64,000 bases of DNA from Winogradskyella eckloniae (GTDB lineage: Bacteria; Bacteroidota; Bacteroidia; Flavobacteriales; Flavobacteriaceae). The notes below the pieces were generated by a model, which saw only the letters and a list, made by a program, of their open reading frames with translations, was not told the DNA's origin and searched no databases. The stretch spans positions 186,001 through 250,000 of the forward strand of contig NZ_JABRWP010000001.1 of the NCBI RefSeq assembly GCF_013249045.1, read 5' to 3'. The translations under genes were made by a program, and so were the position numbers. This document shows, piece by piece, positions 8,725-16,304 of the stretch; position 1 is the first letter of the stretch, and each line of letters begins with the position of its first letter.

Positions 8725-8798
8725 GGTCCTATAGCTCAGTTGGTTAGAGCACCTGACTCATAATCAGGTGGTCCTTGGTTCGAGCCCAAGTGGGACCA
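8725..8798 (+). tRNA. tRNA with anticodon CAT, probably tRNA-Ile2 (or elongator Met)
   Basis: The acceptor stem GGTCCTA pairs with TGGGACC (8791-8797), the discriminator is A8798 and CCA is not encoded. The anticodon arm is CCTGA-CTCATAA-TCAGG, and the T-arm is CTTGG-TTCGAGC-CCAAG. C4-G69 and C5-G68 in the acceptor stem are features used by TilS to recognise tRNA-Ile2 in E. coli, so I lean to the lysidine-modified Ile tRNA, but Met cannot be excluded. The gene is the integration site of the element that follows, so its 3' half is probably supplied by that element. Confidence 0.9.
8753..8774 (+). repeat. attL core (direct repeat in the tRNA anticodon arm)
   Basis: 22 bases identical to 27688-27709, running from the 5' anticodon stem through the first base of the T-stem. 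Tyrosine recombinases often cross over in the anticodon arm. The similarity continues with scattered changes through the 3' end of the tRNA and the terminator. Confidence 0.88.
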
Positions 8799-8810
8799 CT
8801 ATTAAAATCA

Positions 8811-8838
8811 AGCCTTACAGAGATGTAGGGCTTTTTTT
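8811..8838 (+). terminator. Terminator of the tRNA, copy carried by the element
   Basis: AGCCTTACA-gaga-TGTAGGGCT, a 9 bp stem with one G-T pair, then seven T. Nearly identical to the hairpin at 27746-27773 at the other end. Confidence 0.85.
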
Positions 8839-8847
8839 GTTCTCTAA

Positions 8848-8871
8848 GGTTAAACATAGGTTAAACATTTT
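8848..8871 (+). repeat. Left arm-type repeat pair, GGTTAAACAT x2
   Basis: Two copies of GGTTAAACAT start 11 bases apart. The same 24-base segment occurs at 27557-27580 near the other end and in the same orientation. Position and pairing suggest integrase arm sites or excisionase sites. Confidence 0.65.
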
Positions 8872-8912
8872 TGGTTTATCTATATTTGTATGAATTATCC
8901 AAAACAGTTTTT

Positions 8913-9797
8913 ATGCAGTCTTCAAATTCAGTACTTTCCTTTTATTTTGACATGTTGTTTGTGAATAGTATTGAGTATGTTAAAAGTGCTTTTGTTGGAA
9001 ATCCTACTATTCAAAAAAACGGATATACCTACCTTCAAAATCAAGACTATCATATTAAAGAAGAAATGGTTGGAGATAATGGAACAATGCCAGTTTTTGT
9101 AACAGAAATTATTAGTAGAGAAGATTTTTTAGAACGATTACTAAATTTTGAAAACACTTCTATCTATAAAAATATAGAAACCAATTTTTATACAAAAGAA
9201 ACAAAGAAAGATAAAGTAACTTACCTTCAAAAATTATATGATGATATTCATGTGCTTTTAAAACGTGTGCTAAAACTTGAAAATGATGAAGTAAGATTAA
9301 TTGAAGATAAGCTTATAGAAGTCATCCATAATCTAAAGGACAGATATTCTTCCGTCATTGTGTATCATGATGTTTATAAATACTTAATCAAAGAGTCAGA
9401 TGCTACATTCTTTGAAAACAAAGACCTCAAGTATTCATTTTACAAAGACTTATACGAATTGGCTTATACACTATACTTAATTGATGATACCGAAACAGAT
9501 GAGATAGATTTCATAAGTGCTTTCAGTTCACCAAACCCACAAATATTGGAAAACAAAATCCGATTTTCAAAAAACAACTATGTTGTTGCTTACTTTTTAG
9601 AATCGTTAAAACCATTTTTCAATGGTTTTACTCATACAGCGATTGAAAAGAGTGAAGTCTTCTTAAACAAACAAAATAAGCCTATAAAAAGCACAGATAT
9701 CTATGCTTCTTTATCTAGAGGTAAAGACAAAATAGAAGATGAGAAATCCAAAATTGATACTCATATTTTAAAACTAAAAAACGAGTACCTAAAGTAA
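8913..9797 (+). CDS. Unknown protein at the left end of the element
   Basis: 294 residues from the ATG at 8913; the frame extends upstream to a TTG at 8871, inside the arm repeat, which is an unlikely start. The product is soluble and helical, and the Lys/Glu-rich end S-K-I-D-T-H-I-L-K-L-K looks coiled. A central L-Y-E-L-A-Y-T-L-Y-L-I-D-D and a late Y-F-L-E-S-L-K-P-F-F-N segment faintly resemble RteC-type element regulators, but this is not enough to name it. A TATATTTG box at 8881-8888 may drive it. Confidence 0.7.
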   Translation: MQSSNSVLSFYFDMLFVNSIEYVKSAFVGNPTIQKNGYTYLQNQDYHIKEEMVGDNGTMPVFVTEIISREDFLERLLNFENTSIYKNIETNFYTKETKKDKVTYLQKLYDDIHVLLKRVLKLENDEVRLIEDKLIEVIHNLKDRYSSVIVYHDVYKYLIKESDATFFENKDLKYSFYKDLYELAYTLYLIDDTETDEIDFISAFSSPNPQILENKIRFSKNNYVVAYFLESLKPFFNGFTHTAIEKSEVFLNKQNKPIKSTDIYASLSRGKDKIEDEKSKIDTHILKLKNEYLK

Positions 9798-9799
9798 CC

Positions 9800-9841
9800 T
9801 TACACTATACCTTACACTTTGTCTTAACCCTTTGTTACACT
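9800..9841 (+). repeat. TTACACT repeats
   Basis: TTACACT occurs at 9800-9806, 9812-9818 and 9835-9841, the starts being 12 and 23 bases apart. The third lies in the loop of the following hairpin. Confidence 0.5.
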
Positions 9842-9861
9842 CTGTAAATAAAGGGTTTTTT
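9826..9861 (+). terminator. Terminator after the first element gene
   Basis: AACCCTTT (9826-9833) pairs with AAAGGGTT (9850-9857), followed by T's to 9861. Confidence 0.65.
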
Positions 9862-9890
9862 GATGCCTTTCTTTGTCTCATTATTAACAA

Positions 9891-9904
9891 GGATGTGCAC
9901 ATCC
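9891..9904. promoter_or_regulatory. Palindromic operator candidate
   Basis: GGATGTGCACATCC is a perfect 14-base palindrome ending 16 bases before the ATG of the excisionase-like gene. A regulator binding here would overlap the start region of the gene. Confidence 0.5.
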
Positions 9905-9920
9905 ATAACAATTTAAAGTT

Positions 9921-10217
9921 ATGGAATTTATCCAGAAAGAATTAAAAGAGATTAAAGAATTGCTGAAAAAACAAACTATTCAGCAGAAAGAGTTTTTAAC
10001 TGTTAAAGAGACAGCAATATTTTTGGGATTATCAGAGTCTCGTATACATAAAATTACCGCTAAAAAGGAAATATCTTATTGTAAGCCTGGTGGCAAGGTG
10101 ATATATTTTAGACGTGTAGACTTAGAACAATGGATTCTTAGTGGTAGAGTTGCATCTACCAATGATGTAGATGATGAGTTGGATAGCTATTTAGGTAGAA
10201 CTAACAAAAATCTATAG
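9921..10217 (+). CDS. Excisionase-like helix-turn-helix protein
   Basis: 98 residues. A charged N-terminal helix precedes a MerR/HTH_17-type domain (about residues 33-80): F-L-T-V-K-E-T-A-I-F-L-G-L-S-E-S-R-I-H-K, then the wing with I-S-Y-C-K-P-G-G-K-V-I-Y-F. In Bacteroidota elements such genes sit beside the replication or mobilization gene and act in excision or regulation. It ends 2 bases before the next gene and is probably co-transcribed with it. Confidence 0.8.
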   Translation: MEFIQKELKEIKELLKKQTIQQKEFLTVKETAIFLGLSESRIHKITAKKEISYCKPGGKVIYFRRVDLEQWILSGRVASTNDVDDELDSYLGRTNKNL

Positions 10218-10219
10218 TC

Positions 10220-11113
10220 ATGATAGATTTTGTTAGACTACGCTATATAGATAAGCAAAAGATTGAATCTTTTGTTTGTAACAAGGACAACTTCGAGAAA
10301 CTACATACAGTATTAGAGTATTATTCTGGAGAAATCAACTATCCATTTACTGCTAAAATTGGCAATATGGATGTTAGGATTAATGATAGGTCAGCCTATG
10401 TAAAGAATTCAATACATAAGCTTTATAATATGTTACATGCAGATGAATGTCAAAACTATAATGACTTTAGATATACAGCTCTTTGTAATACTATAGATTA
10501 TCTGGACAGTAAACTAATCGATTTAAGAAAAACTCGATTAACTCAATTGGAGTTTGGTTTAAACATTAAACTTTCACTTCCAGCAGAAGATATAATCAAA
10601 CAAAGTATTATTCTACATAAGCTTAAGATTCATAATCACAATGAGCAATTTAACGGAAAAGGAGAGTACAAACAGTTTAATCATTCAAACTATTACTTCA
10701 AAATTTATGATAAAGCGAAACACTACAATTTAAGTGAGCATATTATAAGATTTGAAATTAAGTATAAGACGAGTAAAGGTTTTAACCCTCTAGGAATTCA
10801 TAATATTCATGACTTAAAATCTAAAAGTTTATTACAGAATTTGTTTGATGATTTACTAAAACGATTTGATGAATTAACAATAGTTGATAGCATTTCAGCA
10901 GGTTCTAAAATAACTCGTAAAGACACAAGAAAGTTAGAATCATATTTAAGTTACAACTACTGGGAAAAGCTTTCAGAAAGGGAAAACAGAAACATTAAAC
11001 GTGAAGAAAGGAAAGCATTTCAAAGTCTACTAGAGAAAAACAACTTGTTAAAAACAAAGGCTGTTTTAAGAGCAAGTTTAATCCAAAAGTTTAATGAATT
11101 ACTAAATAGTTAG
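10220..11113 (+). CDS. Putative rolling-circle Rep / Rep-type relaxase
   Basis: 297 residues. The core contains L-T-Q-L-E-F-G-L-N-I-K-L and, later, F-K-I-Y-D-K-A-K-H-Y-N-L followed by I-I-R-F-E-I-K-Y-K. This order resembles filamentous-phage gpII and plasmid Rep initiators, with Tyr/Lys in a Y-D-K-x-K motif. I do not see a full HUH motif, so the call is tentative. It follows the HTH gene directly, and a perfect inverted repeat lies 12 bases past its stop, which could be its target. Confidence 0.5.
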   Translation: MIDFVRLRYIDKQKIESFVCNKDNFEKLHTVLEYYSGEINYPFTAKIGNMDVRINDRSAYVKNSIHKLYNMLHADECQNYNDFRYTALCNTIDYLDSKLIDLRKTRLTQLEFGLNIKLSLPAEDIIKQSIILHKLKIHNHNEQFNGKGEYKQFNHSNYYFKIYDKAKHYNLSEHIIRFEIKYKTSKGFNPLGIHNIHDLKSKSLLQNLFDDLLKRFDELTIVDSISAGSKITRKDTRKLESYLSYNYWEKLSERENRNIKREERKAFQSLLEKNNLLKTKAVLRASLIQKFNELLNS

Positions 11114-11124
11114 AACAGGAAGAA

Positions 11125-11161
11125 TGACAAATTCCTGACTTACTATAATGGGAATTTGTCA
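11125..11161. repeat. Inverted repeat between the Rep-like and integrase genes
   Basis: TGACAAATTCC (11125-11135) and GGAATTTGTCA (11151-11161), perfect 11 bp arms with a 15-base loop, 20 bases before the integrase ATG. No T-run follows, so it is more likely an operator or a replication/transfer origin than a terminator. Confidence 0.6.
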
Positions 11162-11181
11162 CTTCATAAAAACAGAAAAAG

Positions 11182-12414
11182 ATGGCAAGTATAAAAATAT
11201 TATTAAGGAATAAACCAAACCAAGAAGGTCAATACCCTGTAGTTTTAAAGGTAATTAAAGACCGAAAAATTAAGGTAATTACATTAGGGTTAACTTGTTT
11301 GAAGAAAGATTGGGATAAGGTAAATGCAAAGTTTAAAAAAAGTCAACCAAACTTTATGCAAAGAAATAGAGCTTTACTTAAAAAGAAAGGGGAAGCTCTT
11401 AAAATCATTGATGGTTATCTTTTTGAAGGAGTTGACTTTACTTTAAATCAATTTGAAGCTAAATTTAGAGGTAGAAAATCTTCAAAAGTTACTGTATCAG
11501 AATTCTGGAAAGAGAAAATAGAAGATTTTATAAAAGCAGGAAGAGTAGGGAACTCAAAACCATATAGAGATACTTATAATTCGTTTTTTAAATTTCACAA
11601 TAACAAAAATTTGGTGTTTAGGGAAATTACACCTGCCTTTTTAGATAAGTACGAAACCTTTTTAAGAAGTAATAATAATTCAGATGGTGGTATTGGTATA
11701 AAAATGAGAACAATTAGAGCTTTATATAACTATGCTATTAAAAGTGGAGTTGTAGATGAAAAATATTACCCTTTTAAAGTTTATAAAATTTCAAAGTTTA
11801 AAGCTAAAGGGATTAAAAAAGCCTTGATTAGAGATGAAATGAAGCTAATGGAAGCTATTGACACACAAAAACATCCGCATTTGATTGACACAAAGAATTA
11901 CTTAATATTTAGTTACTATATGGGTGGAATGAATTTCGTTGATATGATGAAGTTAAAATGGGAGAATGTACAAGGAGATAGAATTCAATATATACGTTCT
12001 AAAACTAAAGGGAAATTTACAGTTAAAATGTTAGAACCTGTAAAGCAAATTATAGCCTACTATAAATCTCAAAAGAGACCAACAAATTATGTGTTTCCTA
12101 TTCTATTAAAGAAAGACTTAACACCTATGCAGATTGAAAACAGAAAACATAAAACCTTAAGGAGATTTAATAAGCAACTTAAAGAGATAGCAAAAATTCA
12201 AGGCGTAGAACAAAATGTAACATCTTATGTCATTAGACACAGTTTTGCTACAAACTTAAAGTTTGCAGGAATTTCAACAGATGTTATAGGTAAATCTATG
12301 GGGCACGCTGATGTAAGTATTACACAAGCTTACCTTAAGGAATTTAAAGATGATATCATTGATGATGCAATGACAAAACTTCTGGAAGAACCCATTATAA
12401 AATATGCTTCTTAA
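11182..12414 (+). CDS. Tyrosine recombinase (integrase)
   Basis: 410 residues, with an N-terminal arm-binding part, a SAM-like core-binding domain (about 100-195) and a catalytic domain (about 205-400). Visible catalytic residues: Arg352 in Y-V-I-R-H-S-F, His375 in M-G-H-A-D and nucleophile Tyr384 in T-Q-A-Y-L. The first Arg of the usual pentad appears to be Asn here (Y-M-G-G-M-N-F-V-D), and the His of H-x-x-R is Tyr. IntDOT-type recombinases of Bacteroidota also lack the first Arg. This should be the enzyme for integration into the tRNA. Confidence 0.92.
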   Translation: MASIKILLRNKPNQEGQYPVVLKVIKDRKIKVITLGLTCLKKDWDKVNAKFKKSQPNFMQRNRALLKKKGEALKIIDGYLFEGVDFTLNQFEAKFRGRKSSKVTVSEFWKEKIEDFIKAGRVGNSKPYRDTYNSFFKFHNNKNLVFREITPAFLDKYETFLRSNNNSDGGIGIKMRTIRALYNYAIKSGVVDEKYYPFKVYKISKFKAKGIKKALIRDEMKLMEAIDTQKHPHLIDTKNYLIFSYYMGGMNFVDMMKLKWENVQGDRIQYIRSKTKGKFTVKMLEPVKQIIAYYKSQKRPTNYVFPILLKKDLTPMQIENRKHKTLRRFNKQLKEIAKIQGVEQNVTSYVIRHSFATNLKFAGISTDVIGKSMGHADVSITQAYLKEFKDDIIDDAMTKLLEEPIIKYAS

Positions 12415-12425
12415 ATCAATATGAA

Positions 12426-12452
12426 AAGGCTCTCAATACAGAGGGTCTTTTT
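12426..12452 (+). terminator. Terminator after the integrase gene
   Basis: AAGGCTCTC-aataca-GAGGGTCTT, a 9 bp stem with two G-T pairs, followed by T's. Confidence 0.7.
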
Positions 12453-12526
12453 CATTATGTACTGAATCTATTCAGATTCAACTTAAAAATAATTCAAATT
12501 AATATTAACCTTCAAAAACATAAATT

Positions 12527-13390
12527 ATGCAATTAAGAAAATCAGAAAGGCAACAAGCAAAAATTAAAATGGCTCTGCAAGGTTCATCAGGTTCAGGCAA
12601 GAGTTTAAGCTCTCTTTTATTGGCTAAAGGACTAACTAATGAACAATTAGAAAAAGTAGCTGTAATAGATACAGAGAATGGTTCCGCAGACCTTTATGCT
12701 CATCTAGGTAACTACAATGTATTACCATTACAACCACCTTATACACCAGAGAAATTTATAGAAGCGATAACAGTTTGTGAAAAGGCAGGAATGGAAGTGA
12801 TAATTTTAGATTCTATATCTCAAGTGTGGGATGAACTTTTAGATTTCCATTCTAAACTACCAGGAAATTCATTTGCTAATTGGAATAAAGTAACACCAAG
12901 GCAGAAAGCATTTATCAATAAGATTTTACAATGTGATGCTCATGTTATTGCTACAATGAGAACTAAACAAGATTATGTGCTACAACAAAAAGATGGGAAA
13001 TATGTTCCTGAAAAAGTTGGACTTAAAGCGGTACAAAGAGATGATGTGTCTTATGAATTTACTATAGTATTTGATATAGACATTAAGCACTTTGCAGTAG
13101 CGAGTAAAGACAGAACCAATCTGTTTTCAGGTAGACCAGAATTTATGATAGATACTTCTACAGGAAAACGCATTTTAGAATGGTGTACTTCACCTGTAAA
13201 AGAGGAAGATGTAAAACAGAGAATAGAAGAGTGTTTGTCTGTTAGTCAGTTAATGGAACTGTATAAAGAATATCCAAGTTTTCAGCTACCATTAAAAGCT
13301 TTGTATCAAGCTAAAAAAGATTTATTAGAAAAATTAGTTAAACCACAAAATTTTAGTCAAAATGGAAATAGTATCAGTAACAGAGCTTAA
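12527..13390 (+). CDS. AAA_24 / Sak4-like RecA-fold ATPase
   Basis: 287 residues. Walker A is G-S-S-G-S-G-K-S (19-26), and a Walker B-like strand V-I-I-L-D-S-I (91-97) follows. The short RecA core with T-E-N-G-S at 49-53 resembles phage ATPases of the AAA_24/Sak4 kind, which assist single-strand annealing recombination. The C-terminal 75 residues are helical. The next gene starts inside its last 29 bases, so the two are coupled. Confidence 0.75.
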   Translation: MQLRKSERQQAKIKMALQGSSGSGKSLSSLLLAKGLTNEQLEKVAVIDTENGSADLYAHLGNYNVLPLQPPYTPEKFIEAITVCEKAGMEVIILDSISQVWDELLDFHSKLPGNSFANWNKVTPRQKAFINKILQCDAHVIATMRTKQDYVLQQKDGKYVPEKVGLKAVQRDDVSYEFTIVFDIDIKHFAVASKDRTNLFSGRPEFMIDTSTGKRILEWCTSPVKEEDVKQRIEECLSVSQLMELYKEYPSFQLPLKALYQAKKDLLEKLVKPQNFSQNGNSISNRA

Positions 13391-14396
13391 CAAGCAACGT
13401 AATGGAATAATTAATATTCCTGAAGGTAAGCCGGAAATTGTTCATCCTTTGCAAATACCTTCAGAAAATAAAGTATATAAACATAACCCATTTATTGAGG
13501 CTAACACAAAAGAGGTTAGCCTTTCTACTTTAAAGCATGATTGTATCATACCAGTCTTCAGCAAGGATAATGAAAAGACATTAGCACATCAAGAGTTTAT
13601 TGAGATAGCTCAAGACTGTGTTGGTAAAGTGTTTTCTCATCATACAATTGAAGTGCCAGAGGTTAGAGTTTCTCATCAAATTAAAGGTAGGACAGCTGAT
13701 GCCATTTACAAGCCAGTAAAAGAGCTTTTAGAGCATGAGAAAACGCAGTATTTTGAAAGAATGGCATTTATCATTAGAATTCCATCAATTACAGAAAACA
13801 TAAATGGTCATGATGTATCATTAACAGTTGGAGGTGTAAGAGCTTACAACCAAGAAAACCTCTATAACAGAAAAACTTATGAGAAATTTAAGTTCTTCAT
13901 AGGTTTTCAAAATATGGTGTGTTGTAATTTATGTATTTCTACAGATGGCTATCAAGATGAAATGCGAGTAGGTAACTATTCTGAATTACAGTCTAAAATC
14001 ATGGACTTAATAGATGGGTATAATGCACAAACTCATTTGCAGGAAATGAAGCAGTTATCTCAACAGAGTATTAGTGAAAAACAATTTGCTCAGCTTATAG
14101 GTAGAGCAAGATTATATAACTTTTTACCTAAAGAGGAAAAAACTCTAATTCCAGAATTAATGCTTAATGATGGACAGATTTCTACAGTGGCTAAGGACTA
14201 TTATTTGGATGATAGCTTTTGTAGAAACGAGAATGGAGATATTAACCTTTGGAATGTATATAATCTTTTTACAGGAGCTAATAAAAGCTCTTACATAGAC
14301 TCTTTTCTATTAAGAAACGTCAATGCCTTTGATTTTACTCAAGGCTTGGCTAATGCTATCAATGGTGATTCTAAACATCATTGGTTTTTGAGTTGA
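13362..14396 (+). CDS. DUF3871 family protein
   Basis: 344 residues. The central block with G-G-V-R-A-Y-N-Q-E-N-L-Y, E-K-F-K-F-F-I-G-F-Q-N and C-C-N-L-C-I-S-T-D-G is characteristic of DUF3871, found in mobile elements of Bacteroidota. The biochemical role is unknown. Translational overlap with the Sak4-like ATPase suggests a joint role in replication or recombination of the element. Confidence 0.82.
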   Translation: MEIVSVTELNKQRNGIINIPEGKPEIVHPLQIPSENKVYKHNPFIEANTKEVSLSTLKHDCIIPVFSKDNEKTLAHQEFIEIAQDCVGKVFSHHTIEVPEVRVSHQIKGRTADAIYKPVKELLEHEKTQYFERMAFIIRIPSITENINGHDVSLTVGGVRAYNQENLYNRKTYEKFKFFIGFQNMVCCNLCISTDGYQDEMRVGNYSELQSKIMDLIDGYNAQTHLQEMKQLSQQSISEKQFAQLIGRARLYNFLPKEEKTLIPELMLNDGQISTVAKDYYLDDSFCRNENGDINLWNVYNLFTGANKSSYIDSFLLRNVNAFDFTQGLANAINGDSKHHWFLS

Positions 14397-14400
14397 GTAG

Positions 14401-14427
14401 AACCCTGCATAATTGCAGGGTTTTTTT
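14401..14427. terminator. Terminator between convergent genes
   Basis: AACCCTGCA-taat-TGCAGGGTT, a perfect 9 bp stem followed by T's. It separates the element backbone operon from the oppositely directed defence cluster. Confidence 0.85.
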
Positions 14428-15178
14428 AAGTCAAATTCTCAGGTAACATGAATCCCCAATCAATTAAAGTGTTACAAATTTCATCACTTAAATTAGAGTT
14501 ACCATGTTTCCAGGTCCCGTCTATGTTTAATGCTGATTTATCTTTAAAATGTACTTGAATTAACTCTTCATGAAGTTTTTCACCATTTGAATTTAAAGTT
14601 GGAGTGTCTAATCTAATTATTGAACGAGGACATTGATTCCTGTGAATTATTTGTCTAATTTGATTAGGGTCAACTTTTAATTGAGCATTAAAAAATTTTA
14701 AAAAATATTTTTTGTTTGCTTTTCTTTCCTCTCTATTAAAACCAGAGACTATATTATAGTGAAATTCCTTGTATGAATCCATACAAGAAATATAATTAGT
14801 TATTTCAGCTGACTGTTTAAAACCGATATGATTACAGTTCATGGACTTGCAAATGGTTTTAAAATCATTTAATTCAGTAGTTTCTATACTCAAAGTGTTT
14901 TTGAAGGAAATAATAATTTGAATTAAGGTTGTGTGTTGAGTTTGTGACATCCAAGGGAATCTTTCTTTTCTAGTATCACTATCATAGCCATAATATAAAA
15001 CAAACTCAATAAAATTACCCCACGACAATTGAATTTCATTAAAACTCTTTGTTTTATATAACTCGTCATATTCTTTAGACTCAAGAATTACTTCATTTAA
15101 TTTGTGGATGTAATCACTTCTATCTAGGCTAGTATCTTCCCATTTAAATGTTTCAATCAAAGAAAGCAAATAACCCAT
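14426..15178 (-). CDS. Unknown protein, last gene of the DUF262-ATPase trio
   Basis: 250 residues, soluble and mostly helical in the first 160 residues. The C-terminal part has Q-V-H-F-K-D-K-S-A-L-N-I-D-G-T-W-K-H-G, a conserved-looking block with His, Asp and Lys that could form an active or binding site, but I know no family for it. Its ATG lies 1 base after the stop of the ATPase gene, so expression is coupled. It is a candidate effector or adaptor; that is inference. Confidence 0.72.
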   Translation of the reverse strand: MGYLLSLIETFKWEDTSLDRSDYIHKLNEVILESKEYDELYKTKSFNEIQLSWGNFIEFVLYYGYDSDTRKERFPWMSQTQHTTLIQIIISFKNTLSIETTELNDFKTICKSMNCNHIGFKQSAEITNYISCMDSYKEFHYNIVSGFNREERKANKKYFLKFFNAQLKVDPNQIRQIIHRNQCPRSIIRLDTPTLNSNGEKLHEELIQVHFKDKSALNIDGTWKHGNSNLSDEICNTLIDWGFMLPENLT

Positions 15179-15179
15179 C

Positions 15180-16304
15180 TTACTTTTTTTGTAATTTAAA
15201 AATACTTAACATATCTTGTTGAACTTGGTCAAAAAAATCTTTAGGGAAACTTGATAAATCCCCAGTTTTGTCTAGTATAATTTCTTTTATCAAAGAGTTG
15301 TTTCTGTCATCAAATCCGTTAAAAAAATTGATTATAAAATCTTCATGATTGAAATCATCAGATTCTAAATTAGCTCTTCTAAGACCATTAATAACATGTT
15401 CGCTATGAGTTTCGATTAAAATTTGTAATCCTGAGTTTACAAGTTTTCCTAAAAAGTAACCAATGTTAGATTGTCCTTTTGGGTGTAAATGAGCTTCAGG
15501 ATTTTCAACAATAAAAAGTGAGTTTTCTTTAGAGATTAAACCATTTACCACAATAGGTAAAACATAAGAAATACCAAAACCAACATTTGTTGGGCTACTT
15601 TTAGAAAATGAAGTGTAAGCTTTTTTTAATTTTCCTTCTAGTTCAGCTATATCTAAATAAAACCCTGGAATAATATAGTCCATCCAGGCTCTTACTTGAC
15701 TAATTAGTTTTGAGTCTTGTAAATTTTTGAAGCCCCTTGTTTTGAAATTTTCTACACTAGTTTCTTTTCTTTGTGCTAAAATTTGTATTGTGTATTCACC
15801 TTGAAAACCTACATAGTCATAATCTAATTGCTCAACATCATAAGATAATCTGGGTCCTAATCGCTCAGAATTCAGGTAATAAAATTCATTTTTTAAAGAA
15901 GTAAAATCACTACTTATATTATAATTGTTTAACTCTAAGTTATAAACATCTTGCTTATTATCACGTGCATCAAAATGCAAAATAGCTGCACTATTTCCTG
16001 CTTCTGAGATTTTGAAAGTAATTAAATTAGAATTTACATCTCTACTTAAAACTTCTAGAGTATTTCCTAAATTTAAATTGTATTTACCATTTAGAGGGAT
16101 TTTTAATTTTTTATCAAGTTCAAAATCACTATCCAACTGACTATATTGTTGTAGTTTTTCTACAGTTAATTTGGATAACAATATTGCCTGAATTACCGAA
16201 GATTTACCAACAGAATTAGAGCCGGCTAAGACAGTTAATCTTTTTAGGTTGATTTTAAAATCTTTTAAAGACTTAAAATTATAAATTTCAATATTTTTTA
16301 TCAT
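15180..16304 (-). CDS. AAA ATPase of the DUF3696 (SMC/OLD-like) type
   Basis: 374 residues. Walker A is G-S-N-S-V-G-K-S-S (28-36); a signature-like region V-G-F-G-I-S-Y-V-L-P follows at 241-250, Walker B-like L-F-I-V-E-N-P-E-A-H-L-H-P at 263-275, and the switch E-T-H-S-E-H at 298-303. The last 40 residues with F-P-K-D-F-F-D-Q match the C-terminal DUF3696 module. No TOPRIM nuclease domain is present, unlike OLD proteins. It overlaps the DUF262 gene by 4 bases (ATGA type). Confidence 0.85.
   Translation of the reverse strand: MIKNIEIYNFKSLKDFKINLKRLTVLAGSNSVGKSSVIQAILLSKLTVEKLQQYSQLDSDFELDKKLKIPLNGKYNLNLGNTLEVLSRDVNSNLITFKISEAGNSAAILHFDARDNKQDVYNLELNNYNISSDFTSLKNEFYYLNSERLGPRLSYDVEQLDYDYVGFQGEYTIQILAQRKETSVENFKTRGFKNLQDSKLISQVRAWMDYIIPGFYLDIAELEGKLKKAYTSFSKSSPTNVGFGISYVLPIVVNGLISKENSLFIVENPEAHLHPKGQSNIGYFLGKLVNSGLQILIETHSEHVINGLRRANLESDDFNHEDFIINFFNGFDDRNNSLIKEIILDKTGDLSSFPKDFFDQVQQDMLSIFKLQKK

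Noticed and set aside
8871..8912. Upstream TTG start for the first element gene
   Set aside because: It would place the N-terminus in the arm repeat and across a likely -7 promoter box; the ATG at 8913 is preferred.
9800..9841. TTACACT repeats as replication iterons
   Set aside because: Only three copies with uneven spacing (12 and 23 bases), and the last is inside a terminator loop. Kept as a repeat feature, not promoted to an origin.
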